From: Pseudarcicella hirudinis
Lineage (GTDB): Bacteria; Bacteroidota; Bacteroidia; Cytophagales; Spirosomataceae
Direction: 5' to 3'
NCBI RefSeq assembly: GCF_900115665.1
Contig: NZ_FOXH01000015.1
Span: forward strand, 108,840 to 172,839
DNA length: 64,000 nt
The notes under the pieces are model-generated. The model was not told the DNA's origin. It ran no database searches and saw only the letters and a program-made list of their open reading frames with translations. Shown in pieces: positions 38,944 through 48,160 of this stretch. Made by a program: the position numbers and the translations under genes. Within the stretch, counting starts at the first letter, position 1. The number at the start of each line of letters is the position of its first letter.

Positions 38944-41307
38944 ATGAAAAAACTATTATTACTGCTGCTTACTAATTTATTACTCAAACCTCTCTTTGCC
39001 CAACAGCCACTTACCGTTGATAAAATCATGGCAGATCCGAAATGGATCGGTGTTTCCCCAGCCAATCTCTTTTGGGGAGAAGATTCAAAAACCATATATT
39101 TTAGCTGGAATCCTGAAAAAACAAAAGGAGATTCTCTCTATGCTGCTACTTTCACTGATAAAAAGCCATTTAAGGTCTCTCCTCAGATCAGAAGACAACT
39201 GCCTGCTGCCAACGGCGTTTATAATAAAGCCAGAACCTTAAAAATTTACCTGAAAAACGGAGATATTTTTTTGCTTGATACTAAAACACAGACAACCAGA
39301 CAAATTACGAATACACTGGAAGTGGAAAACAGCGCTGCATTCAGTGGAAATGAACAAAAAATTCTGTTCGTTAAAGCAAATAACTTATTTAGTTTTTCAA
39401 TTAATTCAGGAGAAATTAATCAGCTGACTAATTTTCTGACAGGTACTAAAAAACCGGATGCAAAATTGTCTGAACAGGAAAAGTGGCTTAAACAGGATCA
39501 GCTGGCCTATTTTAAAGTCCTTAAAGAACGTGCTGATAAAAAGAAAGAAGCTGATAAAATCAATAAGGCAGATTTGCCCAGGCGTCCGAAAGAAGTTTAC
39601 CTTGACGAGAAAAATGTGGATAATATTCAGCTTTCTCCGGATGAAAATTTCATTACTTACCGACTTCTTAAACCTACTTCCGGAGCGAAATCTACTATAG
39701 TTCCGAATTATGTGACTGAGTCAGGATTTACAGAAGAACTTCCGGCAAGAACTAAGGTGGGAGCGAGTCTTTCTTCGAGCGAATTGTTTGTTTATAATAT
39801 CAAAAAAGATACTGTTTATCCGATAGTTACGAAAGATATCCCGGGAATTTCTGACAAAACTGATTTCTCTAAAGATTATCCTGCTAAAAAAGATACTTCA
39901 AAAACAAAGAAGGAAGCCAGCCGTAAGGTTTTTGTAAATGGTCCGGTTTGGTCTGAAGACGGACTAAATGCTGTGGTGGTGGTAAGAAGTGAAGACAATA
40001 AGGATCGCTGGATTATGCTGTTGGATGTTCAGACCGGGAAGTTAAAGCAATTGGATCGTCAGAGAGATGAAGCATGGATCGCCGGCCCGGGCATCGGAGG
40101 CTGGTTTAGTGCAGGAAACCTCGGATGGGTTGATAACCAAATCATCTGGTTCCAGTCTGAAGCAGACGGTTATTCTCATATTTATACAGTTAATGTAAAA
40201 ACAGGAGAGCATAAGCAATTGACAAAAGGTAAATTTGAAGTGAAAGATGCTGAACTTTCAAAGGATAAGAAATTCTTTTATTTCACATCAAGCGAAGTAC
40301 ATCCCGGTGAGCAGCATTATTACAAAATGAGTATTTTGGGAGGAGAAAGAGTTAAATTGACCAGTATGACCGGAGCTAACTTGGTGGCTCTTTCACCGGA
40401 TGAAACAAAACTGGCATACTTGTATTCATATGCAAACAAGCCCTGGGAGTTATTTGTACAGGATAATACAGTCTCCGCCAGGCCGATTCAGGTAACACAG
40501 TCTCTTTCTGCTGAATTTAAAAGTTATGCATGGATTGATCCTAAAGTAATTACATTTAAAGCCTCTGACGGAGCAGAAGTTTATGCCAGAGTTTATGAAG
40601 GAAAAGGGGAAAAAGGGAAGAAACCTGCAGTGATTTTTGTACACGGAGCAGGGTATTTACAAAATGCACATAAATGGTGGAGTCAGTATTTCAGAGAATA
40701 TATGTTCCATAACCTTTTGGTGGAAAAAGGATATACTGTGCTTGATATTGACTATCGTGCTTCTGCAGGTTACGGACGTGATTGCCGTACGGGAATATAT
40801 CGTTTTATGGGCGGAAAAGACTTGAGCGATCAGGTGGACGGCGTTAAATATTTAGTGGAAAATCAGGGAGTTGACCCTAAAAGAATCGGTATTTATGGCG
40901 GTTCATATGGTGGGTTTATTACGCTGATGGGGCTTTTTACTACACCGGATGTCTTTGCAGCAGGAGCAGCACTCCGACCTGTTACAGATTGGGCTGCCTA
41001 TAACCACGGTTATACTTCTAATATTCTGAATGAGCCTTTTACTGATTCTCTGGCATATGCCAGAAGCTCTCCGCTTTATCATGCAGAAGGCTTGAAAAAT
41101 CCATTATTGATTTGTCATGGTATGGTAGATGTAAACGTGCATTTTCAGGATGTTGTAAGGTTATCTCAGCGATTGATTGAATTGAAAAAGGAAAACTGGG
41201 AACTTGCCGTATATCCTATGGAAGATCATGGATTTGTGGAACCCAGTTCCTGGACAGATGAATATAAGCGTATTTTAAAACTATTTGAGACAAATCTGAA
41301 GAAATGA
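38944..41307 (+). CDS. Secreted S9-family prolyl oligopeptidase-type peptidase
   Basis: A 787-residue serine peptidase with a signal peptide (MKKLLLLLLTNLLLKPLFAQ). A beta-propeller with WD40-like/DPP-IV-like repeats occupies about residues 40-550. The alpha/beta hydrolase domain follows, with VIFVHGAGYLQNAHKWW, nucleophile Ser in GIYGGSYGGFITLMG, acid in GMVDVNVHFQD and His in MEDHGFVEP. It would release dipeptides or short peptides in the periplasm or at the surface. It is a single gene with its own promoter and a terminator. Confidence 0.92.
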   Translation: MKKLLLLLLTNLLLKPLFAQQPLTVDKIMADPKWIGVSPANLFWGEDSKTIYFSWNPEKTKGDSLYAATFTDKKPFKVSPQIRRQLPAANGVYNKARTLKIYLKNGDIFLLDTKTQTTRQITNTLEVENSAAFSGNEQKILFVKANNLFSFSINSGEINQLTNFLTGTKKPDAKLSEQEKWLKQDQLAYFKVLKERADKKKEADKINKADLPRRPKEVYLDEKNVDNIQLSPDENFITYRLLKPTSGAKSTIVPNYVTESGFTEELPARTKVGASLSSSELFVYNIKKDTVYPIVTKDIPGISDKTDFSKDYPAKKDTSKTKKEASRKVFVNGPVWSEDGLNAVVVVRSEDNKDRWIMLLDVQTGKLKQLDRQRDEAWIAGPGIGGWFSAGNLGWVDNQIIWFQSEADGYSHIYTVNVKTGEHKQLTKGKFEVKDAELSKDKKFFYFTSSEVHPGEQHYYKMSILGGERVKLTSMTGANLVALSPDETKLAYLYSYANKPWELFVQDNTVSARPIQVTQSLSAEFKSYAWIDPKVITFKASDGAEVYARVYEGKGEKGKKPAVIFVHGAGYLQNAHKWWSQYFREYMFHNLLVEKGYTVLDIDYRASAGYGRDCRTGIYRFMGGKDLSDQVDGVKYLVENQGVDPKRIGIYGGSYGGFITLMGLFTTPDVFAAGAALRPVTDWAAYNHGYTSNILNEPFTDSLAYARSSPLYHAEGLKNPLLICHGMVDVNVHFQDVVRLSQRLIELKKENWELAVYPMEDHGFVEPSSWTDEYKRILKLFETNLKK

Positions 41308-41366
41308 CCGTTCAATAACTAACGGTTTAATTCCTTGTGTTTCCCTGTTTGAAAATCTAAATTTCG

Positions 41367-41402
41367 GTCGTACCTCAATGTTCGGGGGTACGACTTTTTT
41401 TT
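41367..41402 (+). terminator. Rho-independent terminator
   Basis: GTCGTACC and GGTACGAC form an 8-bp stem (extended by neighbouring C-G pairs), followed by eight T. It ends the S9 peptidase transcript. Confidence 0.9.
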
Positions 41403-41450
41403 AACTCAACCTAAAATTATCTTTAATAGGATTTTAACCCTGCTGACTTT

Positions 41451-42161
41451 ATGAAAAAGGTATTATTTTTTTATGCTTTATTATTGATCTCAAATCTGTC
41501 TTTTGCCCAGGATATGTATCTCGAATACAAAATATCAGGGATGGTGGATGGTCTTAACAAAGTGTATTTTTCTTCTCTGGGAATGCGTACTGAAAGTGAA
41601 ATGAATCTGCCAAAAATTGGTAAAATGATGAATGTGACCATTATGTCTAAAGGAAAGCCAAATTCTATTATTACTTTCAACGATAAATCAAAGACTTATA
41701 CGGTTGTCGAGGTGACTCCTAAAAAAGAGAGCACCGTTAAATATGAGATAAAAGTATTGGGAAATGAGAAAGTCGGGCCTTATAACTGTGTTCATACTTC
41801 AGTAGTGGTTGATAAAAGAGGGAATATGGAAATGTGGACCACCAAAGATATTCCGGGGTATCAGGAGATAACTAAATTGGCAAAGATGAATGACAGTTAT
41901 GGCTCTGAATCAATGTATCAGCAATTGAAAGCAAATAATGCAGACGGAATGGTTGTAAAATATTTGGTAAAGGCCGGAAAAGGAATGAAAATGGAGCTTG
42001 TTAAAGCAGAGAAAAGAAATAATGCGGCAAGTTTATTTGAACCGCCTGCTGGATATACGAAAGGTGCTTCTTTTGACCCTGATAAAATTCAGAATATGTC
42101 TCCGGAAGAAAAAAAGAAACTGATGGAGAAAATGATGAAACAGTATGGTGGAAAACAATAA
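41451..42161 (+). CDS. Secreted DUF4412-type protein
   Basis: A 236-residue exported protein with signal peptide MKKVLFFYALLLISNLSFAQ. It has a beta-rich middle (YLEYKISGMVDGLNKVYFSS, then EIKVLGNEKVGPYNCVHTSV and MEMWTTKDIPGY), characteristic of DUF4412 proteins common in Bacteroidota. The charged C-terminus (MSPEEKKKLMEKMMKQYGG) looks helical. The function is unknown. It is a single gene 143 nt after the S9 peptidase, with a terminator between them. Confidence 0.7.
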   Translation: MKKVLFFYALLLISNLSFAQDMYLEYKISGMVDGLNKVYFSSLGMRTESEMNLPKIGKMMNVTIMSKGKPNSIITFNDKSKTYTVVEVTPKKESTVKYEIKVLGNEKVGPYNCVHTSVVVDKRGNMEMWTTKDIPGYQEITKLAKMNDSYGSESMYQQLKANNADGMVVKYLVKAGKGMKMELVKAEKRNNAASLFEPPAGYTKGASFDPDKIQNMSPEEKKKLMEKMMKQYGGKQ

Positions 42162-42163
42162 GT

Positions 42164-42202
42164 GGCTTTCGGCAGTCGGCTCTCAGCTTTCGGCCGTCGG
42201 TA
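42164..42202. repeat. GTCGGC-type repeat, left arm
   Basis: Two neighbouring units, GGCTTTCGGCAGTCGG and AGCTTTCGGCCGTCGG, directly after the DUF4412 gene. Complementary sequence occurs at 42411-42437, and related sequence at 48989-49020. Confidence 0.55.
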
Positions 42203-42260
42203 TTAATTCCAATACAAAGTTGGTGGTATAATTAACAGATTCTCAATTGTAGGAGTAATG

Positions 42261-42304
42261 AAAATTTCCGGAAAAGCCTAAAGTCGAGTTTTTCCGGAGA
42301 TTTT
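42261..42304 (+). terminator. Rho-independent terminator
   Basis: AAAATTTCCGGAAAA pairs with TTTTTCCGGAGATTTT (one mismatch) over a 13-nt loop, followed by GTTTTT. It serves the DUF4412 gene and possibly the response regulator gene on the other strand. Confidence 0.8.
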
Positions 42305-42410
42305 GTTTTTACTTTCCTTAATTTTTTATGGAAAATCCAGAATTCTAATATAAAGAACTTGGTATAATCAGTTTAAAATCAGTCAATTATATATAGATAA
42401 AAAACTAATG

Positions 42411-42437
42411 CTGACTGCCGATAGCCGACGGCCTGAA
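42411..42437. repeat. GTCGGC-type repeat, right arm (inverted)
   Basis: CTGACTGCCGATAGCCGACG followed by GCCTGAA. Its reverse complement matches the left arm at 42164-42202 in the blocks GGCCGTCGG and CGGCAGTC. Confidence 0.55.
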
Positions 42438-42470
42438 TCAATTGCGTAATTTTCAAGGAAAGCCGCTTTA

Positions 42471-43121
42471 TTACTGAATAGCCATTTTTACCAGATCAGC
42501 TGTATTTTTGGCCTTGGTTTTTTTCATCATATTGGCTCTGTGATTATCTACCGTTCTTATGCTCAGGAATAATTTATCAGCTATTTCCCTGCTGTTCAGG
42601 CCCTGAATAATGAGATCCAGAATTTGCTGTTCTTTTGGCGTTATTTTAGCATAAATTCCTCCGGTTGGACTCGCTGCCGTTTTCTGCGCCTGATTCTTGG
42701 CTAATAATTCATCAATAATTACTTCTGAGATATCCGGTGGAAAGTATTTTCTTCCTTCTGAAACAGTATGAAGAGCTTTCATGATTTCTTCCTTCCCGGT
42801 ATCTTTCAATAAATAACCATTGGCTCCGTTTTCAACTGAACTGACAATATAGTCCCGGTTGTTATGCATGGAGAAAATCAATATTTTAACATCAGGATAA
42901 TTCTCCGAAACAATCTTTGCAGCTTCAATTCCCGACATTTTCGGCATAGTAAGATCAAGAATAACAACATCCGGAAGGAGCTGAGCTATTTTATCTATAG
43001 CCTCTAATCCATCGGATGCCTCTCCGACTACTTCAATAGTTTCTTCATCTTCCAAAAGCATTTTCATGCCTTTTCGAACTACATCATGGTCATCTGTAAG
43101 CAATACTTTAATTTTTTCCAT
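42471..43121 (-). CDS. NarL/LuxR-type response regulator
   Basis: A 216-residue regulator from ATG 43121; the frame opens ten codons upstream. The receiver domain (1-120) has LLTDDHDVVRKGM, phospho-acceptor Asp in VVILDLTMPKMSG and Lys in GYLLKDTGKEE. The LuxR helix-turn-helix (about 150-210) has ITPKEQQILDLIIQGLNSREIADKLFLSIRTVDNHRANMM. It lies directly downstream of the HisKA_3 kinase and beside nirBD, so it probably controls nitrate/nitrite assimilation genes; that target is inferred from position. Confidence 0.92.
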   Translation of the reverse strand: MEKIKVLLTDDHDVVRKGMKMLLEDEETIEVVGEASDGLEAIDKIAQLLPDVVILDLTMPKMSGIEAAKIVSENYPDVKILIFSMHNNRDYIVSSVENGANGYLLKDTGKEEIMKALHTVSEGRKYFPPDISEVIIDELLAKNQAQKTAASPTGGIYAKITPKEQQILDLIIQGLNSREIADKLFLSIRTVDNHRANMMKKTKAKNTADLVKMAIQ

Positions 43122-43205
43122 ATATTTAAAAGTTTCGGCCACTGTGAGCAATCTTTTCTGAAAGTGGACGTGGATGTTGTTAATGAAAATACGCTCAAAA
43201 AATAT

Positions 43206-44663
43206 TTAGTCCAGTGGTAATTCTACAATCAGTTTGGTTCCTTTACCAGCCCTGGATTCTATCTTAAACTTTCCGTTTAATAATTCTGTTCTGGTCTGCA
43301 TATTTTTAATGCCGCTTCCTCCCAGTCTTTTCTCAGCACTCAGTTTAATTTTTGATGGATCGAACCCTTTCCCGTTGTCAGCAATTTCAAGTGTTACAAA
43401 TCCATTTTTAGCTGACAATTGTACTTTTATTTTTGAGGCTTCTGCATATTTTACGGCATTATGTATCGCTTCCTGCGTAATTCTGTAAAGTCCTATTTCG
43501 ATTTTTTCAGGTAAACGGTTCAATTTTGAACCTGAAAACTCAATCGGCAGGCCAGCTATTTTTGATACCTGCTCAGTAAGAATACGGACTGCCGGAGCAA
43601 TTCCAAAATCACTTAAAACAGCAGGAGCAAGGTTAAACGAGACCATTCTTGTCGCCTCAATCGTTTCTCCAATCAATATCTGCAGGTCTTCGAATGATCT
43701 ATTTTGCTTTTCACTTGAAAAGGAAAAGCTTTTTAAATGCTCAGAATGAAGTCTCAAGCCTGTAAGCATTTGTCCGATACCATCGTGTAACTCTCTGGCC
43801 AGTCTTTTACGTTCCACTTCCTGCCCTTCGAGTAAAGAAGAAGAACGGACTTTCTCCTCTGCCAGCTGGAATTTATATTTTTCTTCAGTAGCCGCTACCA
43901 GCTCTTTTCTGGTTTGAACCAGTGAATCATTGGTTTTAACCAGCGTTTCGTTGATTTGTTGCAACTGACTTTCTGAATCAGTTAGTTTTCGGATTACAAC
44001 CCTGATATAATTTGCTATTGGTCTGAATATCAGTACTCCTTCCAGCAGCAATACTGTAAATAAAAGAATGAAGAGTATCAACTCAATCCTTTTTGTCCGG
44101 TCAACCCGGCTTTGTGCTTCAAGATCATACTCAAAAACAATGTCGTTCATCATTTTTAAATAAGTTCTTTCATTAATCAGAATGTGGTTAAGGGCTTTTT
44201 GCAGAACTTCGTTTTTATTTTTTGAAGGTGCCTGAATCGTTTGGCTGATTAGCCTGGCATTTGAGTACATTACCCCGAAAATCGGATCAAGCCGTTGAAA
44301 CATACTGTCGATCTTAGGGCTGTTTTTAACAGAAATAGTTTTCTCTGCTGTCAGACTGCCGTTTTTAAGTCCGTAATGGCTTTTCGACCATAAATTGGTT
44401 ATATCAATAATATCCTGACTATAATATTCAGCATCTGCCTGAAAAACTTCCGGTCTGCATAAAAGAACGGCAGTCTTTGATAATTTCTGACTTAACATCC
44501 TTTGTCTTCCGGCGATGTTGACAACATGAGCATCATCGAGTAATTCATTCAGAAACAATTGAATAAGAAGCTGCCCAGACATAGATAGCACAGCAACCGT
44601 CGTCAACGCAATTACGTATAGACGTGTCAGGCGATGAAATACTTGGGTATCCAATGGTCTCAT
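43206..44663 (-). CDS. NarX-like sensor histidine kinase with PilJ-type N-terminal domain
   Basis: A 485-residue membrane sensor from ATG 44663; a TTG at 44702 would add 13. TM1 is near 16-36. A periplasmic type IV pili/NarX-like domain has DDAHVVNIAGRQRMLSQKLS at residues 43-62, the element equivalent to the P-box that binds nitrate in NarX. TM2 is at about 190-212, then a coiled coil. HisKA_3 (ERKRLARELHDGIGQMLTGL) and HATPase_c (ADNGKGFDPSKI, GGSGIKNMQTR) follow. The pair with the NarL-type regulator beside nirBD makes nitrate or nitrite the likely signal, by inference. Confidence 0.88.
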   Translation of the reverse strand: MRPLDTQVFHRLTRLYVIALTTVAVLSMSGQLLIQLFLNELLDDAHVVNIAGRQRMLSQKLSKTAVLLCRPEVFQADAEYYSQDIIDITNLWSKSHYGLKNGSLTAEKTISVKNSPKIDSMFQRLDPIFGVMYSNARLISQTIQAPSKNKNEVLQKALNHILINERTYLKMMNDIVFEYDLEAQSRVDRTKRIELILFILLFTVLLLEGVLIFRPIANYIRVVIRKLTDSESQLQQINETLVKTNDSLVQTRKELVAATEEKYKFQLAEEKVRSSSLLEGQEVERKRLARELHDGIGQMLTGLRLHSEHLKSFSFSSEKQNRSFEDLQILIGETIEATRMVSFNLAPAVLSDFGIAPAVRILTEQVSKIAGLPIEFSGSKLNRLPEKIEIGLYRITQEAIHNAVKYAEASKIKVQLSAKNGFVTLEIADNGKGFDPSKIKLSAEKRLGGSGIKNMQTRTELLNGKFKIESRAGKGTKLIVELPLD

Positions 44664-44814
44664 AACCTGAAATATACTGATATTTTTCAAAAAATTACTC
44701 AAACTTTATACTTAATTAACTGGTTGTCAGATTATTTAAACTTTTTCTTGAAATGTTTTCATTTGCACTACGGCTATTAGAAATCAATGTTAAAATCTGT
44801 CCGGAAAGCTACAT

Positions 44815-44836
44815 AGGGAACCCTTTCGGGCTCCCT
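44815..44836 (-). terminator. GNRA-capped hairpin downstream of nirD
   Basis: Read on the minus strand, AGGGAGCCC and GGGTTCCCT form nine pairs (one G-U) closed by a GAAA tetraloop. It lies between nirD and the kinase gene. No U run follows on the minus strand, so it may be a 3'-end or processing structure rather than a simple terminator. Confidence 0.5.
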
Positions 44837-44895
44837 TTATTTTGAATAGAAGTTCAGGGAATTGGCCCTGTTTTATCTTAAAACTTAATAATCAG

Positions 44896-45246
44896 CTACA
44901 TGCCTACAAAAACCTTATCTCCTTCAATTTTTACCGGATAAGTTCTGATGTGAAACTCATCTCCTGACAAACATTCTCCGCTTTTCAGCGAAAAGGTTTT
45001 TTTGTGGAAAGGACAAGCTACTTTAGGCTCTTCTCCGGCTGAACCGATCATTCCCCTTGACAAAGCCATCTGTTGTCTGTGAGGGCAAAGATTTTGGGTA
45101 GCATACCATTCTTTTCTTCTGGAAAAATTATAAATCGCAATTTGTTCTCCCTCGATAAGGGCACATGCCCCTCCATCACTCGGAATATCCTCTACCTGGC
45201 ATGCCAAATGCCAGGTTATCGGTTTTTCAGTTGTTCTATTGCTCAT
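44896..45246 (-). CDS. nirD: Nitrite reductase small subunit (Rieske type)
   Basis: NirD partners NirB in NADH-dependent reduction of nitrite to ammonium in the cytosol. The 116 residues from ATG 45246 form a Rieske fold. Here the cluster ligands are kept: CPHRQQ and CPFHKKTF give the Cys-His/Cys-His set. The frame is open 20 codons further upstream, overlapping nirB, but the family starts near the chosen Met. The gene begins 47 nt after nirB. Confidence 0.9.
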   Translation of the reverse strand: MSNRTTEKPITWHLACQVEDIPSDGGACALIEGEQIAIYNFSRRKEWYATQNLCPHRQQMALSRGMIGSAGEEPKVACPFHKKTFSLKSGECLSGDEFHIRTYPVKIEGDKVFVGM

Positions 45247-45293
45247 GTCGATATAAAAATTAAATGCTTGATTTTTACTTTGTAAACACCTCT

Positions 45294-47807
45294 TTACTTC
45301 ACCCATTCCATAGCTCTCTTTTGCTCTCTCATTCCTTCAAACTGAATTGTCGGATCTTTTTGCTGAGGAACGTTTACAAAATGAGTAAAGCGTTTTCTGA
45401 GCTCGGGATTGTTGACAACTTCCTTCCATTCACAGGCATACGTATCAACCATAAATTGCATTTCCTTTTCCAGAAGCGACCCTATGCTAAGGCTGTCGGA
45501 AACTATTACTGATTTTAAGTAAGCAATGCCTCCGTCAAGTTTATTCAGCCAGGTGGCAGTACGGGTTAAAGGTTCGGCAGTTTTGATATAAAACATCAGA
45601 AATCTGTCAAGGTATCTGATACAGTCTTCCGAAGAGATATCGCTGGCTAATAAGATTGCATGCTGAGGTTTTGATCCGCCATTTCCACATATATAAAGGT
45701 TCCAGCCCTTTTCCGTGGCAATAATGCCGAAATCCTTGCTTTGAGCTTCCGCGCATTCCCGGATACAACCTGAAACACCACCTTTTAATTTATGCGGAGA
45801 CCTTAAACCTCTGTAACGTTCTTCTATTTCAATAGCAAAAGAGACAGAATCATGTAAGCCGAACCGGCACCAGGTTGAACCTACACAGGATTTTACGGTT
45901 CTGAGAGATTTTCCATAAGCATGTCCTGATTCAAAGCCAGCCTCTATTAATTCTTCCCAGATATCCGGCAAATCGCCTACATGGGCTCCAAACATATCAA
46001 TACGCTGCCCTCCGGTAATTTTTGTGTATAAATTATACTTTTGGGCAACTGTTCCTATCGCTATTAACTTTTCAGGCGTAATTTCTCCGCCGGGAATTCT
46101 TGGTACTACAGAATATGTTCCGCCTTTCTGAATATTGGCAAGGTATCTGTCGTTTGAATCCTGAATAGTATCCTGTCCTTTTTTAAGAATCATTTCATTC
46201 CATAAACTGGCAAGAATTGAAGCGACTGCGGGTTTACAGACCTCACAACCATCACCTTTCCCCAGAGAATCCAGTACCTCATTATAGGTTTTATGTCCAT
46301 TGATTTTTACCAGATCAAATAATTCCTGGCGGGTATAATCGAAATGTTCACAGACAATATTTCTGACATAAACACCTTGTTCTTTCAAGGTTCCGTTGAT
46401 CAGGTCTTTGACCATTGGCACACAGCCTCCGCAACCTGTTCCGGCTTTGGTACATTTCTTAATGCCATCTAAGGTACTGATACCATTTGCTGTAACTTCA
46501 TGACAAATGTTTCCTTTCGTAACAGCTTCGCATGAACAGATAAGGGCATCATCAGGTAAGCTCATAACGCCCGCACCAGCTTCTTCTGAACCACCACGTG
46601 ACCCGAGCATCAAATCTTCTGGATTTGGTGGCAGGATGGTCTTATTTTTAACCGTTTGAAGTAACATGTTGTATTGCTCCGCTTCACCGATTAAAATACC
46701 TCCAAGGAGCTCTTTCCCGTCCAGTGAAATATTCATCCGTTTATAAATACCTTTCTGGGTATCTTCATAAACGATAGTCTTACAATTCGGAGAGGTAATA
46801 AAAGGATCACCATAGCTGGCCACATCCACACCGATCAGTTTCAGCTTGGTTGACATGTCAAATGGCTTGAACTCTTTTTCTCCTCCCAGCAGATTGCTTA
46901 CAACCACATCAGCCATTTCATAGCCTGGTGCTACCAGGCCATAAATCATATGATGAACCAGGGCGCATTCGCCAATGGCAAAAATGCTGGGATCGGAAGT
47001 TTCCATTTTATCATTGACAACGATTCCCCCTCTGGAACCAACGGCAAGACCTGACATCTTTGCTACTTCATCTCTGGGTTTAATTCCCGCAGAAATTACA
47101 AGCATATCAACTTCCAGAATGCTGCCATCAGCAAAGAGCATAGATTCGATACGTTCATCTCCCTGAATATCCTGTGTGTTTTTCTGTAAATGAATCTGAA
47201 TGCCTAATTCATTGAGTTTGTGTTCCAGAATTCTGGAACCAAGATCATCAATTTGTCTTGGCATTAATTTCGGTGCAAATTCGATAACATGCGTATCTCT
47301 GATGCCAAGATCAAGCAAAGCTTTTGCAGCTTCCAGTCCGAGTAAACCACCACCAATGACAGCTCCACGTTTGGATTTTTTTGCATGATCCTTCATCATA
47401 TCCAGATCCTCTATTGTTCTGTAAACAAAAACCCCGTCTTTTTCAACACCCGGAATCGGAGGAACAAAAGGAGCGGAGCCGGTTGCCAATACCAGATAGT
47501 CATAACTTTCGACAATACCATGATGTGATCTGACAGTTTTAGTATCTCTGTCTATATCCATTACAGGATCTGAAAGATGGATTCTGATATTGTTTTCAGC
47601 ATACCATGAAAGCGGAGCCATAGTCAGCTCTTCAATGGTCTTTTGACCAAAATACTCAGAGAGATGAACACGGTCATAAGCTACACGAGGCTCTTCTCCA
47701 AAGACCACCAGTTCAAACGATTTGCCTGTGTCTTTTGCGATGAGTTTCTCGCAGAATTTGTAGCCCACCATGCCGTTCCCCACAACGACAATTTTTTTCG
47801 GCTTCAT
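45294..47807 (-). CDS. nirB: Nitrite reductase large subunit
   Basis: NirB carries FAD, NADH and sirohaem and makes ammonium from nitrite. The 837 residues are complete. The FAD domain (1-310) has VVVGNGMVGYKF, VLATGSAPFVP and RGAVIGGGLLGLEAA. The BFD-type [2Fe-2S] domain has C424, C426, C459 and C462, followed by a second cysteine-containing segment near 485-525. The C-terminal nitrite/sulfite reductase half has the sirohaem/[4Fe-4S] ligands C641, C647 (CX5C) and C681, C685 (CX3C). It is followed by nirD and is divergent from cobA, which makes the sirohaem precursor. Confidence 0.96.
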   Translation of the reverse strand: MKPKKIVVVGNGMVGYKFCEKLIAKDTGKSFELVVFGEEPRVAYDRVHLSEYFGQKTIEELTMAPLSWYAENNIRIHLSDPVMDIDRDTKTVRSHHGIVESYDYLVLATGSAPFVPPIPGVEKDGVFVYRTIEDLDMMKDHAKKSKRGAVIGGGLLGLEAAKALLDLGIRDTHVIEFAPKLMPRQIDDLGSRILEHKLNELGIQIHLQKNTQDIQGDERIESMLFADGSILEVDMLVISAGIKPRDEVAKMSGLAVGSRGGIVVNDKMETSDPSIFAIGECALVHHMIYGLVAPGYEMADVVVSNLLGGEKEFKPFDMSTKLKLIGVDVASYGDPFITSPNCKTIVYEDTQKGIYKRMNISLDGKELLGGILIGEAEQYNMLLQTVKNKTILPPNPEDLMLGSRGGSEEAGAGVMSLPDDALICSCEAVTKGNICHEVTANGISTLDGIKKCTKAGTGCGGCVPMVKDLINGTLKEQGVYVRNIVCEHFDYTRQELFDLVKINGHKTYNEVLDSLGKGDGCEVCKPAVASILASLWNEMILKKGQDTIQDSNDRYLANIQKGGTYSVVPRIPGGEITPEKLIAIGTVAQKYNLYTKITGGQRIDMFGAHVGDLPDIWEELIEAGFESGHAYGKSLRTVKSCVGSTWCRFGLHDSVSFAIEIEERYRGLRSPHKLKGGVSGCIRECAEAQSKDFGIIATEKGWNLYICGNGGSKPQHAILLASDISSEDCIRYLDRFLMFYIKTAEPLTRTATWLNKLDGGIAYLKSVIVSDSLSIGSLLEKEMQFMVDTYACEWKEVVNNPELRKRFTHFVNVPQQKDPTIQFEGMREQKRAMEWVK

Positions 47808-48088
47808 AACAATGATTTTTTATGGTAAAATTTTACTACTACTACATATATATAATAACTACAACCTGTTTTTCTCCTTTGTGAAAATACTTAGTTCCCG
47901 ACTTTTTGATTATTCCTGAATGCTTCCGGAAATGCCTGATTCTGAGTATTATTTCGAAAGTAGAATTATTCCAAGAATTAATTTAAGTGTAAATACTTAT
48001 TGCGAATCAAAAATAATCAATATTTTGAAAATAAACATTTTTTATTCTGAAATATGGTTAAAATTAAACCTATTTTTTGGAAAAATAC

Positions 48089-48118
48089 TTGTTTTTTAAA
48101 ATTTTGTATTTAATTTTG
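48089..48118 (+). promoter_or_regulatory. Sigma-A promoter of cobA and the nitrate uptake genes
   Basis: TTG at 48089-48091, exactly 19 nt, then TAATTTTG at 48111-48118: an exact match to the Bacteroidota consensus TTG-N19-TAnnTTTG, 42 nt before the cobA start codon. The downstream genes to nrtD may depend on it, since I saw no comparable promoter before narK or the porin. Confidence 0.6.
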
Positions 48119-48143
48119 AATCAATAATTAACAATTATTGATT
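48119..48143 (+). promoter_or_regulatory. Candidate operator: 11-bp inverted repeat at the cobA start site
   Basis: AATCAATAATT, 3 nt (AAC), then AATTATTGATT: perfect arms immediately after the -7 box, so covering the expected transcription start. Placement suits a repressor operator or a 5'-terminal RNA hairpin. Confidence 0.5.
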
Positions 48144-48160
48144 TTTAACAATTCTAATAA

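Larger units (their letters stand above)
42162..42470. other. Intergenic region with terminator and GTCGGC-type repeats
   Basis: 309 nt between convergent genes. It contains a terminator (42261-42304) flanked by two copies of a GTCGG/CCGAC repeat in opposite orientation, listed separately. No gene is seen. Confidence 0.6.
47808..48160. other. Divergent control region of nirBD and cobA
   Basis: 353 very AT-rich nt. For cobA there is a consensus promoter and an 11-bp inverted repeat, listed separately. For nirB no clean promoter is seen. A perfect 12-bp palindrome GTAAAATTTTAC lies just ahead of nirB, and AATACTTAG/CTGAGTATT arms at 47886-47950 could pair. Confidence 0.5.
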
